A stretch of DNA of 64,000 bases from Pseudoflavitalea rhizosphaerae (lineage in GTDB: Bacteria > Bacteroidota > Bacteroidia > Chitinophagales > Chitinophagaceae): contig NZ_RCSU01000010.1 of assembly GCF_003991355.1 (NCBI RefSeq), forward strand, positions 62,001 to 126,000. Direction: 5' to 3'. Both the position numbers and the translations under genes were made by a program. The notes beneath the pieces were generated by a model, which saw only the letters and a list, made by a program, of their open reading frames with translations, did no database searches and was not told where the DNA came from. Positions 33,888 to 42,838 of this stretch are shown in pieces (position 1 is the first letter of the stretch; each line of letters opens with the position of its first letter).

Positions 33888-35780
33888 TTATTTCTGGGCC
33901 CACCAGAGTGGTGTGAAGTTGGTATCATCACCTCCCAGGGCTTCCATTGCCTGCGCATATCCTTTAGCGTTGGCATTCTTCAAACTCGCAGGATACCTTA
34001 AACGCTGGGCAAAGAAATTTACCTGGTTATTCATATAGTTGGTTCCAGTCAGTTGCAGCATGTTCGGCAGGGGCGATTCCACGCTGGGGTTCTCGAAGAA
34101 TGGCAGTCCCAGACGACGGTGATCGTTCCAGCTTTCCAGCGGCAGCCAGGGCAGATTGGAAATATATTTCTGTGTAATGATCTTAGTGAGTTGATCATTC
34201 TTTATGGTTCCGTTCTTGTAAATATTGTTCACGGGATACAGCACGTTCACAACACCGGGAGTTCCTGTATATCCATCTTTATAAATCATTTGATGGGTTG
34301 CAGGTGGTTCGGTAACATGGTCAAAGCTTGCGGAGGTGCCATACCTGTTATAGTCTGAAGATGCCAGGTAGTTAGTGGCATACGCTGAAACGCCCCAGTA
34401 ATCGAAGTTGAGCTTCACGCCTGTTTCATAAGCTGCTTTTGCAGTGGTGGGAACATCCCAGCCTCTGAGCGCCGCTTCTGCCAGCAGGAAATATGTTTCC
34501 CAGGGCGCGAAGAAGATCCTCTTATTGGTGCTGTTCCTGAATTTCAGCGCCAGTCTTGGATTGGCTCCCGGATATGTACGCAACTGGTTCCTGGAACCAT
34601 ATACACCCCAGTCGCCGCTCTGCCAGCCATTCCAGGTGAATTTACCATCCAGCGAGCGAACCACCGCTCCATTGTCGTTCACGAGGTTGCGTACTGTGAT
34701 TGACCAGTCTCCATAACGGCAGAAGTCCAGGTTATCGAAATCACCTGCCAGCGGGAATGCTTTCATGGCCCTGGGATCGAGTGTTGCGGGAATACCATCC
34801 TGGAAGTAGCCGGCCAGGGGCTCATTGGTTTTTGTGGAAAAATGATCAGTGAGTTTGAGACCTGCATCATTATTCGTCCTGATATAGCTATGGAAGCTTG
34901 CGGGTAGCAAGTCAGTTGTAGCAACGCCGCCCAGTCCTGCGAAAATGTTTTCCACAGTGGCGCCCATGATCTGGGAGTTCCATTCACGGCTCATCACACC
35001 ATTGAGCGCATTGTAGCCATCTGCTTTCTCCTGCACCTGGAAAACATCATCCATGGTGGTGATGGCTGTTTCTTTTGCGGCTGCTTCAAACTCGGTCCTT
35101 GCTTTCTGTACATCCACTTCAGACAGTCGCATAGCCAGTCTCATACGCATTGATACTGCGTATTTCTTCCATTTCGCATACTTCCAACCGTAAGCAGCAT
35201 CATATTTTGCTTCCGGCGCTTCTGTTGCTGCACCATCCAGTTTGGCGCCGGCATCTTTCAATTCGTCGAGGATATGGTAATAAACTGTTTTCACATCGGC
35301 AAACTCAGGGTTGGTCCCCTGGAAACCGTTCACGGGAATGGGGCCGAAGTTGTCAGCCATTTCGCTCATGAGGTAAGCGCGCCAGATGCGGGCCACCTGT
35401 TTCAGGTTTTCATTGTAAGGCCAGGCAGTTCCCTTTGCCTTTTTTTCATCGGCAATCTGGATGGCAGTATTGGCGGCATTGAGCCACCCTGAGATATAGG
35501 TGAAATAATCACGGTTCCAGTCGTCGTTATCGGCGCCAATGGTCAAAGTAGAGCCGAGTTGATGCCTGGCTGCATTTTTCCAGTACAAGACAAAAATACG
35601 TTCTGCAATATGCGGGTCCATTTGTGCGTCCACGATGGCATTGTTCAGAAAGAACTCTACTTCCACCTGGTCCACATTCGCTTCCCTGGGATTAGTGAGC
35701 ATATCATCGAACTTCTTGCAGGAGGAGGCCATCAGTACTGCCGACAACAATATTCCTGAGGTTATATGTAGCTTTTTCAT
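33888..35780 (-). CDS. SusD/RagB-family outer-membrane lipoprotein (SusD-like_2 type)
   Basis: The 630-residue protein starts with a lipoprotein signal (LLSAVLMASSC). It is a SusD-like protein of the nutrient-binding kind: KKFDDMLTNPREANVDQVEV, then NAARHQLGSTLTIGADNDDW, a TPR-like helical core (WRAYLMSEMADNFGPIPVNG), and FFAPWETYFLLAEAALRGWDV. Such proteins cap SusC channels and bind the substrate. It is 18 bp after the SusC gene on the same strand. The substrate is not indicated by any nearby enzyme; only the ROK gene upstream hints at sugar. Confidence 0.9.
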   Translation of the reverse strand: MKKLHITSGILLSAVLMASSCKKFDDMLTNPREANVDQVEVEFFLNNAIVDAQMDPHIAERIFVLYWKNAARHQLGSTLTIGADNDDWNRDYFTYISGWLNAANTAIQIADEKKAKGTAWPYNENLKQVARIWRAYLMSEMADNFGPIPVNGFQGTNPEFADVKTVYYHILDELKDAGAKLDGAATEAPEAKYDAAYGWKYAKWKKYAVSMRMRLAMRLSEVDVQKARTEFEAAAKETAITTMDDVFQVQEKADGYNALNGVMSREWNSQIMGATVENIFAGLGGVATTDLLPASFHSYIRTNNDAGLKLTDHFSTKTNEPLAGYFQDGIPATLDPRAMKAFPLAGDFDNLDFCRYGDWSITVRNLVNDNGAVVRSLDGKFTWNGWQSGDWGVYGSRNQLRTYPGANPRLALKFRNSTNKRIFFAPWETYFLLAEAALRGWDVPTTAKAAYETGVKLNFDYWGVSAYATNYLASSDYNRYGTSASFDHVTEPPATHQMIYKDGYTGTPGVVNVLYPVNNIYKNGTIKNDQLTKIITQKYISNLPWLPLESWNDHRRLGLPFFENPSVESPLPNMLQLTGTNYMNNQVNFFAQRLRYPASLKNANAKGYAQAMEALGGDDTNFTPLWWAQK

Positions 35781-35798
35781 TGTAATTCGGTTTCAGTG

Positions 35799-38700
35799 TT
35801 AAAAACTTAAGCTAAGATTAAACAGGATGCTCCTGGTGGTAGGCGGCGAGAAGGATTCGAATCCATTTGCATTGTTGCCGGTAGCAAACACGGCTTCAGG
35901 GTCCTGGCCACGCAGATGGCTGCTGATCAACCACACGTTATTGCAGCTCACCCCCACTTTTGCACGTTGAATGGGTGTTCTTCCCAGGATCTTCTTAGGC
36001 AGGTCGTAGCTTAGCTGAATATTACGGATACGGATACTCGATGCATCATATAGATTGGCTTCTGTGATGCCGAGGTTGCCGATTCCTATGGCCGTCCAGT
36101 AACGTTGCGGAGTAGTTGCTTTGGTGTTCTTCGTATAGCCTCCGCTTCCATCAGTTACAACACCGTCTGCCACAAACTCAGCCCTGTCGCCATTCATTAC
36201 AGTAACTTCGGCAGAGCCGTTTCTCTGGAGCAGGGCATTGGTAGCGGAGAAAACTTTGCCGCCGAGCCTTGCATCGAACAGGAAAGAGAGATTGAAATTC
36301 TTGTAAGAAAATCCGTTGGTGATACCAATCAGCGCAGTAGGTTGCTGGTTGCCGAGGCGTACATTCTGTTCGCCTCGTTGCGGGTTGCCGTTAGCATCGA
36401 GGATCAGTTTGCCAAAATCAGCGCTCTTTGGATCTGAAACCCTGAGGAAAGTGCTTCCGTAGATCTCACCGTACAGTGCACCCGCTACAGCCTGGACACT
36501 TACAGCGTCATAGGTGGCAAGATCATACCTTGTTACATTCTCCCTTGGGTAAACATCTATCACTTTATTCCGGTTGGTAGAGAAGTTGGCCTGGATATTC
36601 CAGTTCAACCCGCTGCCACTGCTCAGGACCCTTGCATCAGCGCTGATCTCAAAACCAGTGTTTTTGATCTTACCTGCATTGATCCTTCTTTTTTCATAAC
36701 CAGAACCGGGGTCCATCGGAAGATCGATCAGTTGATTCTTGGCTACGGTATTGTAATAAGAGAAATCGATACCGAACCTGTTGTCGAAGAAACGCAGTTC
36801 TGCGCCTACTTCCGTTGAAGTGATCAGCTCATTCACTACTGTTGAATCAAAGAGGATCTTATTGCGTTTGGTGATGGGATTGTTATTTGGATCGCGCCCA
36901 AGCTCGTAAGTGTTGAAGAGCTGATAGGGCGCCATATCATTACCTACACTGGACACCGATCCGCGGATCTTACCATACGTAAGCCAGGCTGGTGTATTGA
37001 AATGTTCGGTGAAAATATAAGAAAGGCTGACGGAGGGATAGAAATATGAACGGTTATCAGGATGCAGCGTGGAAGTCCAGTCGTTCCTGAAAGTTCCTTC
37101 GAGGAAGAGGTAGTTATCCCAGTTCAGTCCAATCGATCCATACACGGAGTTGATCTTTTTGTCTTTTACCTTGTCGAGAAGCGTTGGATTGCCTTTACCG
37201 TTGCTGGCCATGAAAAGATCCGGCACCAGCAGTTCACCTGTTTCGATACCCACCTGCGCCCATTTCTGGTCCATCAGGTTACCACCTACAGTGGCGCTGC
37301 CACCCAACTTGCCAAAGAGATTATCTTTTCTGGCAGTGATGAGTGTGCTGTAGTTGAATTCTTTGTAAGTCTGTTTGTTGGTGCTGTAACTTCCGTTGGT
37401 AACGATGGGGCTTCCTGCATACACCCTGGTTTCCTGGTTGGTGGTATACATATCGCCACCAGCTTTCACTTCAGCATTCAGCCAGTTGGTGAATTCATAT
37501 TTCAATGAGCCGTTCACGATCCAGCGGTCACGCTTATCGTCATTGGTGCGGTTACGCACGTTCCAGTACGGGTTCACGGATTTATCTTCCGTGCGGTACC
37601 AGCGCATTTTCCGGTTGGGAAGAACATCCTGTTTGAAGCCGGTAATGTCCATAGACACAGGCAGCATGTACATTACGGATGCATAGTTGTTGGCATTGAT
37701 GCCGGACTGTGGCCTGTTCCTTGCCTGTGCATTGGAGTACTGCACTTTTGCATCGGTAGACCAGCGCTCTTCTTTTCCGAATTTAGAAGTAGCCCGCAAT
37801 GTGAAGTTAGTGCGGGTCAGCTTTGCGCCCGGCAGCATGCTCTTGTCGTTGAAATAATTCAGCGAAGAGTAGATACCTATATTCTTGTATTGCTGCTGGA
37901 AGGAGATGTTCTCATTATTGCTGACGCCTGTACCAAAGAATGCATCCAGGTTATCATATGCTCGTAGGGTTTCCTTGTTGCCCTCCCAGTTGGTCACTTC
38001 CTGTCCGGTGATCTTTGGCCCCCAGCCGGTGGATCCCTGTGGCTGGTAGATCCCATTATCGCCCTGCGCAAAACTGTTTTGCAATTTGGGAGAAGTGAAG
38101 ATGCTTTCCAGGCCAATGGTAGAACCTACGGAGATACCGAGACCGCTCTGTTTTCTACCGGATTTGGTGGTCACGAGGATCACACCGTTACCGGCGCGGC
38201 TTCCGTAGAGGGCAGAGGCGGCAGGTCCTTTGAGTACCGACATACTTTCGATATCGTCCGCGTTGATGTCTGACAGACCATTACCCATATCCATTTGCGG
38301 GTTCCAGTAGTCGTTATTCTCCACGCCGGTGAAATTGTCAACCGGAATACCATCTACCACAATCAGGGGCTGGTTGGTCCCTTTAAAGGAGGTGTTGCCG
38401 CGAAGAACGATCTTGGACGAACCGCCTGGCCCGTTACCGGAACGGATGATCTGCAATCCGGCCACCCGGCCGCTCAAAGCGTTGGTGACATTGGCTTCAC
38501 GGGCTTCGGCAAGGGCAGTGCCCTTCACTTCCTGCATGGCGTAGCCCAAAGATTTTTTCTGGCGGCGTATACCCAGGGCCGTTACTACCACTTCATCCAG
38601 GCCTGCGGCTGCTGTCTGAAGGGTTACATTGATGGGACCGTCAGTAACGGCCAGTTCCTGTGTGCCGAATCCCACGGCGCTGATCACGATGGTTGCCCCG

Positions 38701-38909
38701 CTGGCCACCTGGATGCGGAATGCACCCTGGTTGTCTGAAGCTGTTTGATTGGTGGTTCCTTTCTCTGCGATGGTGGCGGAAGCTACCGGGTTGCCGGACG
38801 CATCTTTCACTGAGCCGGTAACCGTTTTTTTCTCTTGCGCTGTGGCTGTTAAGCAGCTCAATGTGCCGAAGATGACACAAAGCACAAGGCGGCATAGCAT
38901 TTGTCTCAT
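35799..38909 (-). CDS. SusC/RagA-family TonB-linked outer-membrane channel
   Basis: The 1036-residue protein has a signal peptide (MLCRLVLCVIFGTLSCLTATAQ). A carboxypeptidase-regulatory-like domain follows (VTGSVKDASGNPVASATIAE), then a TonB-box/plug start at GLDEVVVTALGIRRQ, a plug with VAGLQIIRSGNGPGGSSKIV and YGSRAGNGVILVTTK, and a long beta-barrel. It imports oligomeric nutrients with TonB energy. No STN domain is visible. An in-frame extension to 38963 is rejected because the signal peptide begins at MRQM. It is followed by SusD and preceded by a ROK gene on the same strand. Confidence 0.9.
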   Translation of the reverse strand: MRQMLCRLVLCVIFGTLSCLTATAQEKKTVTGSVKDASGNPVASATIAEKGTTNQTASDNQGAFRIQVASGATIVISAVGFGTQELAVTDGPINVTLQTAAAGLDEVVVTALGIRRQKKSLGYAMQEVKGTALAEAREANVTNALSGRVAGLQIIRSGNGPGGSSKIVLRGNTSFKGTNQPLIVVDGIPVDNFTGVENNDYWNPQMDMGNGLSDINADDIESMSVLKGPAASALYGSRAGNGVILVTTKSGRKQSGLGISVGSTIGLESIFTSPKLQNSFAQGDNGIYQPQGSTGWGPKITGQEVTNWEGNKETLRAYDNLDAFFGTGVSNNENISFQQQYKNIGIYSSLNYFNDKSMLPGAKLTRTNFTLRATSKFGKEERWSTDAKVQYSNAQARNRPQSGINANNYASVMYMLPVSMDITGFKQDVLPNRKMRWYRTEDKSVNPYWNVRNRTNDDKRDRWIVNGSLKYEFTNWLNAEVKAGGDMYTTNQETRVYAGSPIVTNGSYSTNKQTYKEFNYSTLITARKDNLFGKLGGSATVGGNLMDQKWAQVGIETGELLVPDLFMASNGKGNPTLLDKVKDKKINSVYGSIGLNWDNYLFLEGTFRNDWTSTLHPDNRSYFYPSVSLSYIFTEHFNTPAWLTYGKIRGSVSSVGNDMAPYQLFNTYELGRDPNNNPITKRNKILFDSTVVNELITSTEVGAELRFFDNRFGIDFSYYNTVAKNQLIDLPMDPGSGYEKRRINAGKIKNTGFEISADARVLSSGSGLNWNIQANFSTNRNKVIDVYPRENVTRYDLATYDAVSVQAVAGALYGEIYGSTFLRVSDPKSADFGKLILDANGNPQRGEQNVRLGNQQPTALIGITNGFSYKNFNLSFLFDARLGGKVFSATNALLQRNGSAEVTVMNGDRAEFVADGVVTDGSGGYTKNTKATTPQRYWTAIGIGNLGITEANLYDASSIRIRNIQLSYDLPKKILGRTPIQRAKVGVSCNNVWLISSHLRGQDPEAVFATGNNANGFESFSPPTTRSILFNLSLSF

Positions 38910-38982
38910 GCAGTGGTGTATTGTTTGGTTAATAAATCGTGCAGCCTTCCTGCGTAAAGGCATTGCACGGAGCTTTTCCGGA

Positions 38983-40176
38983 TCAGGCAGGCATCAGTTT
39001 ATGAGTTCTTCTGTGCGGCCTGATACTATCAAAATGTTCCATCACCAGGGCAGCGCCTCCCAGACGTTCGGCCTCATACCCCAGTTGAGAGATTATGATC
39101 TCGATATTTTCTGCGATCCTTGGAATACAATGTTCATTCAATGCCTGCTGAATTGGCGCCAGCCAGATCCTTCCTGCCAATGCCCCTCTCCCGCTCAATA
39201 CGATCTGCTCGGGATTCAACACATGGATCAGGATGGCCACACCACGGCCAATATTATAAGCCGCCTGCGAGATCAGTTCCACTGCGTATTTATCGCCTTT
39301 GTTGGCCGCATCCATAATGGTTCTGAAAGTTTCTTCCACTTGTTCAAGACTAAGATTCTTCATGGATGATGTTCTTCCGCTCTTCAGTCCGGCTATCGCT
39401 TTTTCGGCTATTACTAACAGTGAGGTTTCCGTTTCAAGGCATCCCATCTTTCCACAATTACAGATTTTGTCGTTTGTGAATAATGGAATATGACTGAACT
39501 CACCGGCAAAACCGTTGGCGCCACGGAAGAGACCGCCATCCAGGATCAGCCCCAATCCGATACCCCAGCCGATATTCACTACCATTGCATTTTTCTTTTC
39601 TCGTGCAGCTCCCAGGCGAAGCTCTGCCAGCGCTATAAGGCTGCTGTCGTTATCGATCAGCACAGGCAGTCCCGTCACTTTTTCAATATGACTCACAATA
39701 CTGCCACTACCTGTCTGTAAAAAAGTATAATTGATACCCTTGTTCGCATCCACAAAGCCGGGCATTCCAATGCCGATACCTGCGATCTTTTCTTTGGGGA
39801 TACCGGAGCGGGCAATGAACCCGTCCAGGAATTGCCCAAGCTGTTCCAAAGGATCATTCTGATTGCTCAGGTCCAGTTCCAGTTTCTCCACCTCTCCCAC
39901 ATACTGGTTGTGCATATTCAGTATACCAACGTGTGTGATGAACTGGTCCATTGCCACTGTTACCACGTACATTATATCCGGCTTCAGCGAATACATCTGC
40001 GGTCTGCGGCCACCGGTAGAATGGGCATGGCCCGATTCCACCACCACTCCATCCTCCATCAGTTCCGACAAAGCTTTGGCAGTGTAGGGCAGGCTTTTTT
40101 CTGTGAATGAACTCAGGTCCGCACAGGACAATTCCTTCTTGAAGTACAGGTATTTGATCAGGCTCTGCTTATACAT
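38983..40176 (-). CDS. ROK-family transcriptional regulator
   Basis: A 397-residue protein with an N-terminal winged helix (QSLIKYLYFKKELSCADLSS ... ALSELMEDGVVVESG) and a ROK sugar-kinase-like domain. Supporting segments are GIGIGMPGFVDANKGI, NIGWGIGLGLILDGGLFRGANG, the zinc-binding CNCGKMGCLETET and a HVLNPEQIVLSGRG block. Such proteins repress sugar genes until a sugar is bound. It is 73 bp upstream of SusC, so it may be in the same transcript and control it. The start is uncertain: a TTG at 40257 opens the frame, but the ATG at 40176 begins the winged helix. Confidence 0.85.
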   Translation of the reverse strand: MYKQSLIKYLYFKKELSCADLSSFTEKSLPYTAKALSELMEDGVVVESGHAHSTGGRRPQMYSLKPDIMYVVTVAMDQFITHVGILNMHNQYVGEVEKLELDLSNQNDPLEQLGQFLDGFIARSGIPKEKIAGIGIGMPGFVDANKGINYTFLQTGSGSIVSHIEKVTGLPVLIDNDSSLIALAELRLGAAREKKNAMVVNIGWGIGLGLILDGGLFRGANGFAGEFSHIPLFTNDKICNCGKMGCLETETSLLVIAEKAIAGLKSGRTSSMKNLSLEQVEETFRTIMDAANKGDKYAVELISQAAYNIGRGVAILIHVLNPEQIVLSGRGALAGRIWLAPIQQALNEHCIPRIAENIEIIISQLGYEAERLGGAALVMEHFDSIRPHRRTHKLMPA

Positions 40177-40237
40177 CTGCTGCTTTTCCGTCACGGGCGT
40201 CAGTTTTAGTGAGTGTAAATGGACTGTTAAAATAGCT

Positions 40238-40263
40238 AACTTCTTAAATAATTCCAAGAAGTT
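40238..40263. promoter_or_regulatory. Inverted repeat upstream of the ROK gene (candidate operator)
   Basis: Perfect 8-bp arms AACTTCTT and AAGAAGTT enclose a 10-bp spacer. It lies in the 216-bp space between the divergent ROK and SDR genes. A second imperfect palindrome at 40297-40317 is about 47 bp away, so a shared or looping operator is possible. Confidence 0.4.
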
Positions 40264-40296
40264 ATTAAAATATTTATAAACAAGCCACGACTATTG

Positions 40297-40317
40297 AAAT
40301 TTTTCCGAGGAAAATTT
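40297..40317. promoter_or_regulatory. Imperfect AT-rich palindrome between ROK and SDR genes
   Basis: Arms AAATTTTTCC and GGAAAATTT differ by one base and flank GA. It is consistent with a second operator for the ROK regulator, but such AT-rich palindromes can occur by chance. Confidence 0.3.
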
Positions 40318-40392
40318 ACCCTTTTTTTGACGCAGGAACACCCGGGAAAATTGGGCCGGCAAAGGTAAGTTTGGAAAGCTAAAACACTGATT

Positions 40393-41193
40393 ATGATTTT
40401 GTCGAATAAAACCGCCATCATTTACGGAGGGTCCGGCGCCATCGGCAGCGCTATTGCCCGCACATTTTACAAAGCCGGCGCAAATATTTTTTTAGTGGCC
40501 AGGGACAAAGCCAAGCTGGAAGAGGTAGCCGCCGGAATCGGTAATGATCCCGGACGCATTCATACAGATTCATTGGACGTGCAGGATGAAGCTGCCGTGC
40601 AGAAACATGTTGCAGAAGTTGTAAAAGAAACTGGTCGCATCGATATTTCAGTGAACGTTACCGGTACATTTCATATACAGGGTGTTTCATTTCCCGAGCT
40701 CAGCCTGGAGGATTTCATGTTTCCTGTAACTACTTATATCCGCGCCAATTTCATCACAGCGCGGGCCGCAGCAAAATTCATGATCGCACAAAAAGGCGGT
40801 GTGCTGCTTAGCATTTCCACACCGGGTTCCAAATTACCGGGTACAGGTTTCATGGGATATGGCCTGGCCTGTTCAGGGATCGAGGCATTGAACCGTCATT
40901 TTGCGGGAGAGCTGGGAGCTTACGGGATCCGCTCTGTTTGCCTCAGACCGGATGCGATGCCGGAAGCGGCTGCACAAGGATCGCACAGCAACGAAGTGTT
41001 TGCCAAAGCGGCCGGCGGCGCGGGGATCAGTATTGCAGATATGCTGGAACAACATGCTCAGGCAAATACATTACTCAAAAGATTACCAACGCTGGAAGAA
41101 GTGGCCAATGCAGCATTGTTCATGGCTTCGGACCAGGCAAGCGCAATAACCGGCACCGTTATCAATCTCACTTGTGGATCATTGGTGGACTGA
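40393..41193 (+). CDS. SDR-family oxidoreductase with altered active site
   Basis: The 266-residue protein has the short-chain dehydrogenase fold: an N-terminal cofactor loop GGSGAIGSAIA, then ARDKAKLEEVAAGI and SVNVTGTFHIQ. The active-site region keeps LLSISTPGSKLPGTG, whose Ser is the usual one. The tyrosine motif reads YGLAC, so the expected YxxxK is YxxxC: the catalytic Lys appears to be missing. The C-terminus ends MASDQASAITGTVINLTCGS, a typical cofactor-side end. Substrate is unknown. It is the first gene of a plus-strand set with a micro membrane protein and an SPFH protein. Confidence 0.85.
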   Translation: MILSNKTAIIYGGSGAIGSAIARTFYKAGANIFLVARDKAKLEEVAAGIGNDPGRIHTDSLDVQDEAAVQKHVAEVVKETGRIDISVNVTGTFHIQGVSFPELSLEDFMFPVTTYIRANFITARAAAKFMIAQKGGVLLSISTPGSKLPGTGFMGYGLACSGIEALNRHFAGELGAYGIRSVCLRPDAMPEAAAQGSHSNEVFAKAAGGAGISIADMLEQHAQANTLLKRLPTLEEVANAALFMASDQASAITGTVINLTCGSLVD

Positions 41194-41207
41194 GACTGGG
41201 TATTCTT

Positions 41208-41378
41208 ATGATTACCCTGCTTAGGATCTTATTGTTCATTGCCCTTTCTACATTGAATGTAGAATACCTGATCAACCGCCAAAGCTCAACAATGCTGTTG
41301 GTGCTGGCGATCGTGATTCAGGTTGCATTGATCTGGTTCCTTATAACCCCTCTCATTAAAAAACTTATCAGAAAATGA
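41208..41378 (+). CDS. Small (56-residue) membrane protein
   Basis: A 56-codon gene beginning ATGATTACCCTGCTT. The protein is almost entirely two hydrophobic helices (LLRILLFIALSTLNVEYLI and LLVLAIVIQVALIWFLI), ending in a basic tail (KKLIRK). It overlaps the SPFH gene's start by four bases (ATGA), which indicates translational coupling. It starts 14 bp after the SDR stop. No family is recognised; its position suggests a partner of the SPFH protein. Confidence 0.65.
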   Translation: MITLLRILLFIALSTLNVEYLINRQSSTMLLVLAIVIQVALIWFLITPLIKKLIRK

Positions 41379-42310
41379 TCACAGCATTATTTGTTGTCGG
41401 CACCCTGCTGATCGTATTCCTTTATTTCAAATCCAACTGGTCGGCGATCCGCGCAGGCGGCCGCGCCATGTCATCTTCCAAATTCTGGTTCGGCATATTT
41501 ATTTTGATTGCCGGCTTCATCATCGCCTCAATACAACCCTTCAATATGGAACGGGTGGATGCGGGTCATGTTGGCATCAAAGTGAATCTAACGGGTGATG
41601 ATCGCGGTGTGAGCAAATTCGAATACAAGACCGGCTGGGTGATCTACAATACCTGGATCAGTAAGCTCTACGAGTTCCCCACCTTTCAGCAGCATATCGA
41701 TTATCCTGAACAACAGGTGATCACCAAGGGAGGATTCTCCGCTACCATTAAACCAAGTTTCAACTATTCACTGAAACCCGGCGATGTGGGCGATATGTTC
41801 CAGAACCTGCGTCTTGATATCAAGAGCATCGAACAACAATGGCTGCAGACCGCTATCGTAGGCACAGTGAACGATGTGGCCAACAAATGGGCAGTAGATG
41901 ATATCTTCAATGAGCGTGAAAAATTTGAAGCAGATATTGTGAACGAAGCCAATAAACGTGTGGCCAAATGGTTTACCATCTCTCAACTCAGAACGAATAT
42001 CATTCCTCCTGAAGCGCTTCAACAATCCATCGAAGCAAAAACGAAGGCGATCCAGGAAGTGCAGGTAGCCGAAAACCAGCGACTGGTAGCTATTGCAGAA
42101 GGAGACAGAAAGATTGCACAGGCCAGGGCCGACAGCGCTGCACAAGTGATTTCCGCTTCCGGTGAAGCAGAAGCGATCAGGAGAAAACAGGTTTCTCTCA
42201 ACAGTACTTATATCGAGTATTTGAAAATTCAGAAATGGGATGGACAATTGCCACAGGTACAAAGTGGCAATGGCGGTGGCATCATCCTTTCGCTCGACAA
42301 AAAGAATTAA
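41375..42310 (+). CDS. SPFH/prohibitin-like membrane protein
   Basis: The 311-residue protein has two N-terminal transmembrane segments (ITALFVVGTLLIVFLYF and FWFGIFILIAGFIIASI). The SPFH (band 7) domain follows (NMERVDAGHVGIKVNLTGDD, KTGWVIYNTWISKLYEFP), then a long coiled coil rich in Ala, Glu and Gln (EAKTKAIQEVQVAENQRLVA ... ARADSAAQVISASGEAEAI). The C-terminus is Gly-rich. Such proteins form large membrane microdomain assemblies and act with proteases or channels. The ATGA overlap with the small membrane protein indicates coupling. It converges on the HxlR gene with a 4-bp overlap. Confidence 0.85.
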   Translation: MITALFVVGTLLIVFLYFKSNWSAIRAGGRAMSSSKFWFGIFILIAGFIIASIQPFNMERVDAGHVGIKVNLTGDDRGVSKFEYKTGWVIYNTWISKLYEFPTFQQHIDYPEQQVITKGGFSATIKPSFNYSLKPGDVGDMFQNLRLDIKSIEQQWLQTAIVGTVNDVANKWAVDDIFNEREKFEADIVNEANKRVAKWFTISQLRTNIIPPEALQQSIEAKTKAIQEVQVAENQRLVAIAEGDRKIAQARADSAAQVISASGEAEAIRRKQVSLNSTYIEYLKIQKWDGQLPQVQSGNGGGIILSLDKKN

Positions 42311-42699
42311 GCTTCCACCAGTTTCATTTTCCTGCTGCGCTGCATGATATTCTCCCGGTGTTGCCGGCCCCAGTTATGCAGCGCATGCAGTACTTCTTCA
42401 AGTGTATCGGAATAATCTGTGAGCTCATATTGAACTACAACTGGTTTTGCTTTTGAATTCACCACACGCTTCACGAAACCATTCATTTCAAGGTCCTTCA
42501 ATTCATTGCTCAGTACTCTTGCAGAGATGCCTTCCACCCTGCGCTGCAGATCATTGAAACGTTTGTTGCCTTCGGACAGGGCAATGATGATGCGCAGCTT
42601 CCACTTCCCTCCGATCACATACAATGCGTCGCCCACGGCAGACAAAGCTGAATTACATTCAGGTGCGGAGAGCCTTATTTTTCCGTTGCTGTTTTTCAT
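42307..42699 (-). CDS. HxlR-family winged-helix transcriptional regulator
   Basis: A 130-residue regulator of the HxlR type. An N-terminal Cys (PECNSALSAVGDALYVIGGKW), the HTH block (LRIIIALSEGNKRFNDLQRR then VEGISARVLSNELKDLEMNG) and the wing (VKRVVNSKAKPVVVQYELTD) are clear. The Cys could sense electrophiles. A long inverted repeat lies immediately upstream at 42709-42767 and is a candidate operator. Its stop overlaps the SPFH stop region. Confidence 0.9.
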   Translation of the reverse strand: MKNSNGKIRLSAPECNSALSAVGDALYVIGGKWKLRIIIALSEGNKRFNDLQRRVEGISARVLSNELKDLEMNGFVKRVVNSKAKPVVVQYELTDYSDTLEEVLHALHNWGRQHRENIMQRSRKMKLVEA

Positions 42700-42708
42700 G
42701 TTTCTAAT

Positions 42709-42767
42709 TTTACTAACCTAAAGGATGCTGCTAACTTTTTGTTCACAGCTTACTTTAGATTAGTAAA
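42709..42767. promoter_or_regulatory. Candidate HxlR operator pair
   Basis: The half sites TTTACTAACCTAAAG (42709-42723) and CTTTAGATTAGTAAA (42753-42767) are inverted copies with one mismatch across 15 bp, with centres 44 bp apart (about four helical turns). They lie 9 bp before the HxlR start. They fit autoregulation by a dimeric winged-helix protein. Confidence 0.5.
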
Positions 42768-42838
42768 GGTATGAGGTTTTATGTCAAACAACAAATGTCT
42801 CCTTTTTCATAATTATAGTGACAAACCAAAAGCCCATC

